From contig NZ_CP100000.1 in the NCBI RefSeq assembly GCF_024138165.1, positions 124,001 through 188,000 on the forward strand: 64,000 nt of DNA. Direction: 5' to 3'. Position 1 is the stretch's first letter; the number at the start of each line of letters is the position of its first letter. The position numbers and the translations under genes were made by a program. The notes below the pieces were generated by a model. It was given only the letters and a program-made list of their open reading frames with translations. It did not search any database and had not been told where the DNA came from. Of the stretch, positions 33,743-40,560 are shown piece by piece. This DNA comes from Halorussus vallis. Its GTDB lineage: Archaea; Halobacteriota; Halobacteria; Halobacteriales; Haladaptataceae.

Positions 33743-35410
33743 TTATCGGTCGAAGCCCAGTCGCGCGAGCGCGGCGGCGGCCCAGCGGCGGGTCGTCTCT
33801 CGCGCGCGAGTCCGACCGCGGCCGCGGTCGGACCCGCCACTCCCTCGGTCGGTACCGCCGTCTCCCCGCTCGAAACCGCCGCCTCCCCGGTCGGGAACCG
33901 GACCGTCGCCGTAGTCCTCCAACACGGCGTCGGCGGTGTGTTGGCCGGCGATGAGACACATCGGCACGCCGATGCCGGGCGTCGTGTACGACCCGGTGAA
34001 GTAGAGGCCGTCGACCTTCGGCGAGCGGCGACTCGGCCGGAGCGGGCCGGTCTGGCGCAGGGTGTGAGCGAGGCCGAGCGCGGTCCCCCGCATGCTGTTG
34101 TACCGCGAGGCGAAGTCCGACACCGAGAACGTCTCCTCGAAGACGATGCGGTCGCGCAGGTCGACGCCGGTGTTCTCCGCGACGTCCGCCAGTACGTGGT
34201 CGCGGTAGCGCCGGCGGGTTTCCTCGTCGTCGTCCAGGCCGGGCGCGACGGGCACCAGCGCGAAGAGGTTGCTGTGGCCCTCGGGCGCGACGGCGTCGTC
34301 AGTTTGGCTGGGCGCGCAGAGGTAGTAGGCGGGGTCGTCGGGCCAGGCGGGTTCGTCGAAGATGCGCTCGAAGTGGCGGTCCCAGTCGGTCGGCAGGACG
34401 AGGGTGTGGTGGGCCAGCGGGTCGACGTCGCCCTCGACGCCCAGGTACAGCAGGAACGCCGAGGGTGCGTAGGTCCGGGATTCCCAGTAGTCGGCGTCGT
34501 GGGCGCGGTGCTCCGGCGGGAGGAGGTGCTGTTCGGTGTGGGCGTAGTCGGCGTCGCTGACCACGAGGTCCGCCCCGATTCGCTCCTCGCCGACGTGGAC
34601 GAAGAAGTCGCCCGCCGACCCGGTGATGGCGGTCACCTCGCTGTCGGTGCAGTATCCGACGCCGAGTTCGGTGCCCAGTTCGGCGATGCCGTCGACGACC
34701 GCACCCATGCCGCCGGCCGACGAGTCCGAATCGTCGGCCGGGACCGGGTAGTGGACGCCGAGGTTGAAGTCGACGTGGCTCATCAGGTTGTAGAGCGCGG
34801 GGGTGTTCCGCGGCGACCCGCCGAGGAACACGAGGGTGTACTGCATCACCTGGCGGAGTTTCGGGTGCTCGAAGTACCCCGAAACGTGGTCGCGCATCGA
34901 CCCGAGGAACGTCAGCCCGCGGGCGTGGCGGGCGACGTCCCGTGAAACGTAGTCGCGGAACCGCGGCCGGTCCTCGTAGACGAAGTGCTCCATGCCGATC
35001 TCGTATGTTTCCTCGGACTCGGCGAGGTACTCGTCGAGTTTCGCGCCCGCGCCGGCCTCGTACTCCTCGAAGACCTCCTTGGTCGCCTCGCGGTCGGCCG
35101 TGACGGTGACCCGGTCACCGTCCTTGAAGAAGATGCGGTAGTGGGGGTCGAGGTGCTCCAGTCCGTAGTACTCCTCGGGGGACCGGTCGAAGTGACCGAA
35201 GAACCGCTCGAACACGTCGGGCATCAGGTACCACGACGGTCCCATGTCGAACCGGAAGCCCTCGGCTTCGAGGACGCTCGCCCGGCCGCCCAGTTGCTCG
35301 TTCTTCTCGACCACGGTGACGTCGGCGCCCGCGTCGGCGAGGTAGCAGGCCGTCGCCAGCCCCCCGAAGCCGCTCCCGACGACGACCACCGACCGGCCCG
35401 CGAGTGTCAT
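33743..35410 (-). CDS. crtD: Carotenoid 3,4-desaturase (CrtI/CrtD type)
   Basis: A 555-residue FAD-dependent desaturase that introduces the 3,4 double bonds of the C50 carotenoid. The Rossmann dinucleotide motif is VVVVGSGFGGLATACYLADA, and the CrtI family block DMGPSWYLMPDVFERFFGHF and the C-terminal YFTGSYTTPGIGVPMCLIAG (flavin site) are intact. A tail of about 55 residues after EDYGDGPVP is Gly/Arg/Asp-rich and unlike the family. It contains a perfect 24-bp palindrome at 33810-33833. Starts at 35437 or 35464 are possible. It is the first gene of crtD-lyeJ-cruF. Confidence 0.9.
   Translation of the reverse strand: MTLAGRSVVVVGSGFGGLATACYLADAGADVTVVEKNEQLGGRASVLEAEGFRFDMGPSWYLMPDVFERFFGHFDRSPEEYYGLEHLDPHYRIFFKDGDRVTVTADREATKEVFEEYEAGAGAKLDEYLAESEETYEIGMEHFVYEDRPRFRDYVSRDVARHARGLTFLGSMRDHVSGYFEHPKLRQVMQYTLVFLGGSPRNTPALYNLMSHVDFNLGVHYPVPADDSDSSAGGMGAVVDGIAELGTELGVGYCTDSEVTAITGSAGDFFVHVGEERIGADLVVSDADYAHTEQHLLPPEHRAHDADYWESRTYAPSAFLLYLGVEGDVDPLAHHTLVLPTDWDRHFERIFDEPAWPDDPAYYLCAPSQTDDAVAPEGHSNLFALVPVAPGLDDDEETRRRYRDHVLADVAENTGVDLRDRIVFEETFSVSDFASRYNSMRGTALGLAHTLRQTGPLRPSRRSPKVDGLYFTGSYTTPGIGVPMCLIAGQHTADAVLEDYGDGPVPDRGGGGFERGDGGTDRGSGGSDRGRGRTRARETTRRWAAAALARLGFDR
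33810..33833. repeat. Perfect 24-bp palindrome in the crtD tail
   Basis: Arm GTCCGACCGCGG is exactly mirrored with no spacer; it is in frame in the Gly/Arg-rich C-terminal tail (codes part of SDRGRGRT). Confidence 0.6.
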
Positions 35411-35557
35411 GTCGTCGTTTCGGGCCGCTATCGACATAAAACGCCTCGCCGAACGGCGGTTCACCGCGGCGACGATCTTCGGGAGGCGCGCCGACCGAGA
35501 CGGCGTACGGCCCGCCCGCGTTCCGTTCGCGCCGCGTCCGAATCATGTAAAAATCAG

Positions 35558-35581
35558 AACCTATCATCGGTAGGTTTATAT
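35558..35581. promoter_or_regulatory. Promoter with overlapping inverted repeat
   Basis: Inverted repeat AACCTATC-ATC-GGTAGGTT (one mismatch, 35558-35576) ends where the TATA element TTTATAT begins (35575-35581). The TATA box lies about 30 bp before the ATG at 35612. The layout is that of a repressor operator at the TFB/TBP site. The crtD gene diverges about 150 bp away. Confidence 0.55.
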
Positions 35582-35611
35582 CCGTCTGCTTACCTTCTCC
35601 GGGCGAAAGCG

Positions 35612-35920
35612 ATGAACGTGGCGAAGTTCGCGCTGTTGCTCGGTGTCGGTCTTCTGTCGTTCCTGTTCGTGACGGCACTCTACGTCGTCTGGACCAGAAT
35701 CGTTGGGCTCGACCCGACGCTGGCCCAGCGGTGTGCGAAGTTCTCCCGCCCCGTCCGGTTCTGCATCGCGGTGGGTTCGGGGGCGCTCCTCGGCACCGGA
35801 AGCCTGGCCGCGCCCTCGGTCGAACTGGGCGTCGCGGGGGCCGTGATGCTCGCCGCCAGCACGTTCGCGGCGCTGATGGCGTTCGAACTGGTCCAGCACC
35901 GCCAACACGCCCGAGCCTAA
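35612..35920 (+). CDS. Three-helix membrane protein, unknown
   Basis: A 102-residue protein. The helices (about 4-26, 47-65 and 70-92) begin with FALLLGVGLLSFLFVTALYV. A basic loop RCAKFSRPVRFCIAV and two Cys lie between helices one and two. The promoter has an inverted repeat overlapping its TATA box, suggesting regulated expression. It is divergent from the carotenoid cluster and its stop overlaps the end of btuD on the opposite strand. Function unknown. Confidence 0.65.
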   Translation: MNVAKFALLLGVGLLSFLFVTALYVVWTRIVGLDPTLAQRCAKFSRPVRFCIAVGSGALLGTGSLAAPSVELGVAGAVMLAASTFAALMAFELVQHRQHARA

Positions 35921-37284
35921 TCGAACCCGTCGCGTTCGGTTTCTTCGACTTCCGACTCCCCGACTTTCGACTCCTCGACTCCCGATTCCTCGACCGCGTC
36001 TTCCACGGCCGACAGCACGCCGTCCGGACCGACGACCCGGCCGCGCTCGCACAGTTCGCGGTACAGCACCGCGGCCTCGCTGCCGGCGAAGTTCCGTTCC
36101 TCGAAGGGGCGCTCCTCGACCACCACCACCGAGTCGGCCTCGCGGGCGACCCGGAGGTTCGCCACGTTGCCCGCGCCGACCTCCACGTCGGCCAGCACCG
36201 TCGCGTCGGCCGCCCGGACGCGCTCGGCCGCCTCGCGCCGGGCGGCGTCGCCGACCGGCGCGAACGGTTCCTCGGCGACCGCGTCGAGGCCGAGCGAGCG
36301 CGCGGTTTCGAGGTCCGAGTCGCCCTCGTTGAGCACGCCGACCGACACGTCGTAGCCCGCCGCCGACAGCAGGTAGAGGATGCGCGAGACGGTGCCCCCG
36401 CCGCCGACGACGTGGACGCGCCCGGAGCGTTCCGTCGGGCGCTCGGGGAGCGCGGTGACGTAGGTCGCGCCGGTGACGGGGTGGCTGGTGACGACCGCGC
36501 GGGTGTCGAACGCCGATTCGAGGTGTTCCTCGGCGAGCACCGCCGCGGGGTCGCCGGCGGCGGCGATACCGCCGCCGGCGAGCAACAGCAGTTCGTCGCA
36601 GTAGTGGGCCGCGAGGTTCAGGTCGTGGATTGCCGCCACCACGGTCTTGCCGTCCTCGTCGACCAGTTCCCGGACCAGTTCGAGCGTCCGGACCTGGTGG
36701 TTGATGTCGAGGCTGGCGGTGGGTTCGTCGAGCAGTAGAACGGGCGTGTCCTGCGCGAGCGCTCGCGCAAGCAGGACGCGCTGGCGCTCGCCGCCCGAAA
36801 CCGCGGTGACCGAGCGGTCTGCGAACGCCGCGACCTCGGTGCGCGCCATCGCCGCCTCGACGTGGTCGGCGGTCGACCCGGGCGCGTCGGGTGCGGCCTC
36901 GTCGGCGCGAGCGCCGACGAGGCCGCCTCGCGCGGCGGAGTCGTCGCGGCCCAGACCGCCGCTGAACCGCGACCGGTAGGGGTGGCGGCCCATCGCCACG
37001 ACCTCGCGCACGTCGAAGTCGAACGACAGCGAGGTGTCCTGGGGGACCACCGCGACGCGCCTGCTCACCTGCTTCGAGGAGAGGTCGGCGACCGAGTCGC
37101 CGCCGACCCGGACCTCCCCGGAGTCGGGCGCGAGGACGCCGCTGATCGTCCGGAGGAGGGTGGTCTTGCCCGCGCCGTTCGGCCCGACGAGTCCGACGAA
37201 TCTCCCCGCGTCGACGGTGGTGGACACGTCTTCGAGGATTCGATTATCGCCGAGTTCGACGGTGACTCCGTCTATCTCTATCAT
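35917..37284 (-). CDS. btuD: BtuD-like ABC transporter ATP-binding protein with C-terminal extension
   Basis: 455 residues. The N-terminal 260 residues are a FecCD/BtuD-type ATPase: Walker A GPNGAGKTT, signature VSGGERQRVLLARAL, Walker B VLLLDEPTASLD, H-loop AAIHDLNLAAHYCDE. An unusual insertion GLVGARADEAAPDAPG (about 115-135), whose DNA is a palindrome, lies just before the helix DHVEAAMAR. A separate Rossmann-like domain follows (about 285-435; RVHVVGGGGTVSRILYLLSA, then ADATVLADVEVGAGN, VVVVEERPFEERNF). The end is repetitive and acidic (EESGVEESKVGESEVEE). Haloarchaeal B12 ATPases commonly carry this extra domain; its job is unknown. It works with the permease at 37595 and the binding protein at 38762. 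Confidence 0.87.
   Translation of the reverse strand: MIEIDGVTVELGDNRILEDVSTTVDAGRFVGLVGPNGAGKTTLLRTISGVLAPDSGEVRVGGDSVADLSSKQVSRRVAVVPQDTSLSFDFDVREVVAMGRHPYRSRFSGGLGRDDSAARGGLVGARADEAAPDAPGSTADHVEAAMARTEVAAFADRSVTAVSGGERQRVLLARALAQDTPVLLLDEPTASLDINHQVRTLELVRELVDEDGKTVVAAIHDLNLAAHYCDELLLLAGGGIAAAGDPAAVLAEEHLESAFDTRAVVTSHPVTGATYVTALPERPTERSGRVHVVGGGGTVSRILYLLSAAGYDVSVGVLNEGDSDLETARSLGLDAVAEEPFAPVGDAARREAAERVRAADATVLADVEVGAGNVANLRVAREADSVVVVEERPFEERNFAGSEAAVLYRELCERGRVVGPDGVLSAVEDAVEESGVEESKVGESEVEETERDGFD
36893..36926. repeat. Intragenic palindrome in btuD, 16-bp arms
   Basis: The arm GCGGCCTCGTCGGCGC, a GA loop and a perfect complement are in frame in a segment (GLVGARADEAA) that typical BtuD/FecE ATPases lack, about residues 120-131. 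Confidence 0.7.
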
Positions 37285-37337
37285 CGTTTTCGGGCCTCCG
37301 TTGATTCGCTATTTCTGGGGTGAGTCGAGTGTCTGTG

Positions 37338-37527
37338 TTCGCCTCGAACGCTCCTGCCCGCTCGCCACGGAACACTGCAACGATCGTGACTGCGAACACC
37401 TCGAAAGCCCCCGCCCGCTCGCGGTCGCTCTGCAGGATATTCGGTTCGCGCCTGTCGGCGCTCACCGAACAGTGGCCTGCAGAGGCGACCACGTAAACGC
37501 GAGCGGGCGGCCCCTTTCAGTCCCACC
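37338..37527 (-). repeat. Dispersed structured element, copy C
   Basis: Read on the minus strand it begins GGTGGGACTGAAAGGGGCC and its core (37403-37518) ends CGGGGGCTTTCGAGG. Nested pairing: GAAAG with CTTTC, CCGCCCGCTCGCG with CGCGAGCGGGCGG, GGTCGC-CTCTGCAG with CTGCAGAGCGACC, then TTCGGT with ACCGAA and GCGCC with GGCGC at the tip. A second GCGAGCGGGC-GTTCGAGGCG block follows about 50 nt on. It occupies most of the 310-bp gap between btuC and btuD. See copies A and B. Confidence 0.75.
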
Positions 37528-37594
37528 CTGTCGGACGTTTCACCGGGCTCTATGTCGGTCGGTTGGCCGAGCGCGTCCCGCTTCCGAATCGTTT

Positions 37595-38701
37595 TCACAG
37601 CGAACGCACCTCCCGTTTCCGGAGGAGGTAGAGGAAGAACGGCGCGCCGAGGAACGCCGTGACGACGCCGACTGGGAGTTCCGCCGGGCCGGAACGGGCC
37701 ACCGTGTCGGTCGCGACCAGGAAGGTCGCGCCGGCGAGCGCCGAGGTCGGCAAGAGGATTCTGTGGTCCGGGCCGACCAGCAGGCGCATCACGTGCGGGA
37801 CGACCAGGCCGACGAAGCCGATGACGCCCGAGACGGCCACCGCCGCGCCGGTGACGACGCTGGCGACCGCCAGCAGGAGTCGCTTCGTGCGCTCGACTTC
37901 GACGCCGAGCGTGTGGGCGTCCTCCTCGCCGAGCAGGAGGACGTTGAGGTCGCTCGCGTAGGCGTAGAGTATCGCGAATCCGACGGCGGTGACCGGGAGC
38001 GCGAGTTCCACGTCGTCCCACCCCGCGAGGTGGAGGTGGCCCATCAGCCAGTAGACCGCCCGGCGGAGGCTCTCGCCGCTCTGGAGCAGGAGGAACGACA
38101 CCACCGCCCCGAGGAACGTCTGGACCGCAACGCCCGCGAGCAGGAGGGTCGCGACCGGGGTCCGGCCCTCCTCGGTGGCGAGCAGGTAGACCCCGAACGC
38201 GGCGACCATCGCGCCGAGGAACGCCGCGACGGGGAGCGAGAGCGGCATGAGAGTCGGGAGTGCGATGGTCGCGACCGCCCCGACCGCCGCGCCCGACGAC
38301 ACGCCGATGATGGAGGGGTCGGCCATCGGATTCCGGAAGAAGCCCTGCATCACGACGCCCGCGGTGGCGAGTCCGAAGCCGACGACCGCCCCGAGCGCGA
38401 TGCGCGGGAGCCGGAGCGAGGTGACGATGGTCCGGGCGGTGTCCGGGACCGCGAAGTGGAAGAGGGGCGCGAACTCGACCGTCGGCGCGGGGACCGACAC
38501 GGCCGCGCCCGCGAGGTGGACGGTCCGCTCCGCGAGGCCGAGGCCGACGGGCACCGCCAGCGCGTTCAACAGCACCTTGGCGACGACGACGTAGCCGAGG
38601 CTCACGGGACCGACCGCGGCGCTTCCGACGACGACGGCGAGCAGGGCCGCCGTCAACCCGACCGACCAGACGGCGACCCGCGCGTTCGCGCTTCGCTGCA
38701 C
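37595..38701 (-). CDS. btuC: BtuC-like ABC transporter permease (FecCD family)
   Basis: A 368-residue permease with about ten membrane helices. FecCD family blocks seen are [22 protein letters not shown], then [21 protein letters not shown], the coupling region [20 protein letters not shown] and [14 protein letters not shown]. The start is GTG at 38701, facing the binding-protein gene across a 60-bp divergent promoter. The ATPase gene lies downstream beyond element C. Cobalamin is the usual substrate of this haloarchaeal group; siderophore or haem cannot be excluded. Confidence 0.88.
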   Translation of the reverse strand: MQRSANARVAVWSVGLTAALLAVVVGSAAVGPVSLGYVVVAKVLLNALAVPVGLGLAERTVHLAGAAVSVPAPTVEFAPLFHFAVPDTARTIVTSLRLPRIALGAVVGFGLATAGVVMQGFFRNPMADPSIIGVSSGAAVGAVATIALPTLMPLSLPVAAFLGAMVAAFGVYLLATEEGRTPVATLLLAGVAVQTFLGAVVSFLLLQSGESLRRAVYWLMGHLHLAGWDDVELALPVTAVGFAILYAYASDLNVLLLGEEDAHTLGVEVERTKRLLLAVASVVTGAAVAVSGVIGFVGLVVPHVMRLLVGPDHRILLPTSALAGATFLVATDTVARSGPAELPVGVVTAFLGAPFFLYLLRKREVRSL

Positions 38702-38708
38702 GGTCGAA

Positions 38709-38740
38709 AGCTAACTTGCTTTAGGCAAATACTTATTGGA
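38709..38740. promoter_or_regulatory. btuC/btuF divergent promoter with operator-like repeats
   Basis: Only 60 bp separate the two starts. AATACTTATT (38728-38737) can serve as TATA on the plus strand and, overlapping it, AATAAGTATTT on the minus strand, each near the right distance from its start. Overlapping these are TTGC-N5-GCAA (38716-38728) and CTAA-N6-TTAG (38711-38724), the latter resembling a degenerate haloarchaeal DtxR/Idr-type TTAGG site. Coordinated control by one repressor is inferred. Confidence 0.5.
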
Positions 38741-38761
38741 TACGGTCGGACGTGGAGACGC

Positions 38762-39925
38762 ATGAGACGCAAGGCAGTTCTCCTCGCGGTCCTCCTGGTC
38801 GTCGCGGCGACCCCTGCGGGCGTCGCCGCGACCGCCGGTGGCGCGGGGAGCGCAGGTGTGGCGAGTGGCACAGATGCGGCGAGTAGTACAGGTGCGACGG
38901 GGAGCGCGGCGAGCGTCGCCGGAACGGCGGCGACGCTCCAGACGAACTGTTCGTTCCCGGTCACCGAGACGGACGCGACCGGAACCGAGGTCACGGTCGA
39001 GCAGAAACCCGAGCGCGTCACCACCCTGGGTCCGAGCGCGGCCCAGACGATGTGGGAGATCGGCGGCAAGGCCCAGGTCGTCGGCGTCACCCAGTACGCC
39101 GACTACCTCGACGGCGCGCAGTCCCGGACGAACGTCTCGGCGGCGGGCCAGGGCTTCGTCAACGTCGAGAAGGTCGTCGGCACGAACCCCGACCTCGTGC
39201 TCGCGCCCAACATCATCCCGAACGAGACGGTCCGAAAGCTCCGGGACGCCGGCCTGACCGTCTACAGGTTCGAGGACGCGGCCTCGGTCGAGGACATCTA
39301 CGCGAAGACGAACCTCACCGGCCGACTCACGGGCAACTGCGCGGGCGCGGCCGAGACGGTTTCGTGGATGCAAGACCGCATCGGCACGGTCCGGGAGGCC
39401 GTCGAAGGCGAGCCGAAACCCCGCGTGCTCATCTCGCAGGGCGGCGGCTGGACCGCCGGCAACGGCACCTTCCTCGGCAACCTGGTCGAACTCGCGGGCG
39501 GGACGAACGTCGCCGCCGAGGCCAACGTCTCGGGCTACCAGAAGATAAGCGGCGAGGTCGTCGTGAAGCAGAACCCCGAGTACATCGTCCAGGTCGGCCA
39601 GTTCGGCGTCTACCCGAAGACCGACGCCTACAACGCCACCGACGCGGTGAAGCAGGGCAACGTGGTCACCATCGACGACAACTACGCCAGCCAGCCCGCG
39701 CCCCGGGTCGTCTACCCCATCGTGAAGATGGCCAAGGCGTTCCACCCCGAGGCGTACGCCGCGGCGAACGCCACCACGACCGCCAGCGGAACCACCGCGG
39801 CGGCCATGAACGAGTCGACCGAAACCGCCACCGCGGGCGGTGCCGCCGGCTCGATTCCGGGCTTCGGCGTCGGCGCGGCGCTGGCGGCGCTCTCGGGCGC
39901 GGCGCTGTTGGCCGGCCGGCGGTAA
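38762..39925 (+). CDS. btuF: PGF-CTERM-anchored BtuF-like substrate-binding protein
   Basis: A 387-residue exported binding protein. Signal peptide AVLLAVLLVVAATPAGVAA, an Ala/Gly/Ser/Thr linker, and a two-lobe class III periplasmic-binding fold with KPERVTTLGPSAAQTMWEIG, NPDLVLAPNIIPNETVRKL and FLGNLVELAGGTNVAAEA. The Thr-rich tail ends in SIPGFGVGAALAALSGAALL and GRR, a PGF-CTERM. It would be anchored by archaeosortase A encoded in this window. It is divergent from btuC; ligand is cobalamin by family association, unproven. The start was chosen at the ATG before the signal peptide. Confidence 0.88.
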   Translation: MRRKAVLLAVLLVVAATPAGVAATAGGAGSAGVASGTDAASSTGATGSAASVAGTAATLQTNCSFPVTETDATGTEVTVEQKPERVTTLGPSAAQTMWEIGGKAQVVGVTQYADYLDGAQSRTNVSAAGQGFVNVEKVVGTNPDLVLAPNIIPNETVRKLRDAGLTVYRFEDAASVEDIYAKTNLTGRLTGNCAGAAETVSWMQDRIGTVREAVEGEPKPRVLISQGGGWTAGNGTFLGNLVELAGGTNVAAEANVSGYQKISGEVVVKQNPEYIVQVGQFGVYPKTDAYNATDAVKQGNVVTIDDNYASQPAPRVVYPIVKMAKAFHPEAYAAANATTTASGTTAAAMNESTETATAGGAAGSIPGFGVGAALAALSGAALLAGRR

Positions 39926-39989
39926 CCCCTCCTCTTTTCGAGCATTCTAACTGAAAAGGTGTTTAACGGGCCGGGACGCACCGTGGAGT

Positions 39990-40271
39990 ATGGTCGAGAA
40001 GGTGCTCTGGCCCGCGTACTTCGACGCGGCCAAAACCCGCAGCGATGGACGTCGGGTCGCGACGGAGATGGCCGTCGAGGAACCGACGGTCGACGAGATA
40101 GCGAAGGCGGTCCAGCAGGTCGGCTACGACGCCGTCATCGAGCGGGACAAGGCCTACTCCCGCGAAGGCTGGGAGGAGTCCGGCCGCGTGCTGGTGAAGA
40201 ACGCCGACGACTCCTCGAAGAACGACCTCATCCAGGCCGTGGCGGCCTACGTCGCCGCGCTCCGCGAATAA
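39990..40271 (+). CDS. srp19: Signal recognition particle 19 kDa protein
   Basis: A 93-residue SRP19, which binds helices 6 and 8 of 7S RNA and prepares SRP for SRP54. The N-terminus [21 protein letters not shown] matches archaeal SRP19 (WP-YFD, then R-GRR), followed by the basic-acidic region and an alpha-helical end. The stop codon overlaps the gar1 start by one base (TAATG), so the two form an RNA-protein operon. Confidence 0.93.
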   Translation: MVEKVLWPAYFDAAKTRSDGRRVATEMAVEEPTVDEIAKAVQQVGYDAVIERDKAYSREGWEESGRVLVKNADDSSKNDLIQAVAAYVAALRE

Positions 40272-40504
40272 TGCCGATGCAGCGACTCGGCGAGGTCGTC
40301 CGGACCGCCCAGGGCCTGGCCATCGTCCGGACGCCGGACGACGCCCACCCGGACATCGGGACGATGGCGGTCGACGAACAACTCGCGACCGTCGGCCGGG
40401 TCGTCGACGTGTTCGGCCCGGTCGCCCGGCCCTACGTCGCGGTCACCCCCGACGAGGGAACGAACCTGGCGACGCTCCTGGGCAAGAAACTCTACGCGCG
40501 ATAG
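40271..40504 (+). CDS. gar1: H/ACA ribonucleoprotein Gar1
   Basis: A 77-residue Gar1, a subunit of the H/ACA pseudouridylation complex that binds Cbf5. It shows the small beta-barrel pattern LGEVVRTAQGLAIVRT, then VGRVVDVFGPVARPYVAV and GKKLYAR, as in archaeal Gar1. It overlaps srp19 by one base. Confidence 0.88.
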   Translation: MPMQRLGEVVRTAQGLAIVRTPDDAHPDIGTMAVDEQLATVGRVVDVFGPVARPYVAVTPDEGTNLATLLGKKLYAR

Positions 40505-40560
40505 CGAAAATCGAAATCGGAATCGAATTCTGTGGGCCGAGTTCCGGGGCGGGCGAGCGC

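Noticed and set aside
36740-36780. Palindromic text around GCGAGCGCTCGC in btuD
   Set aside because: It codes the conserved ABC segment ARALAQDTPVLL, and its arms are imperfect, so codon choice explains it, unlike the insert at 36893.
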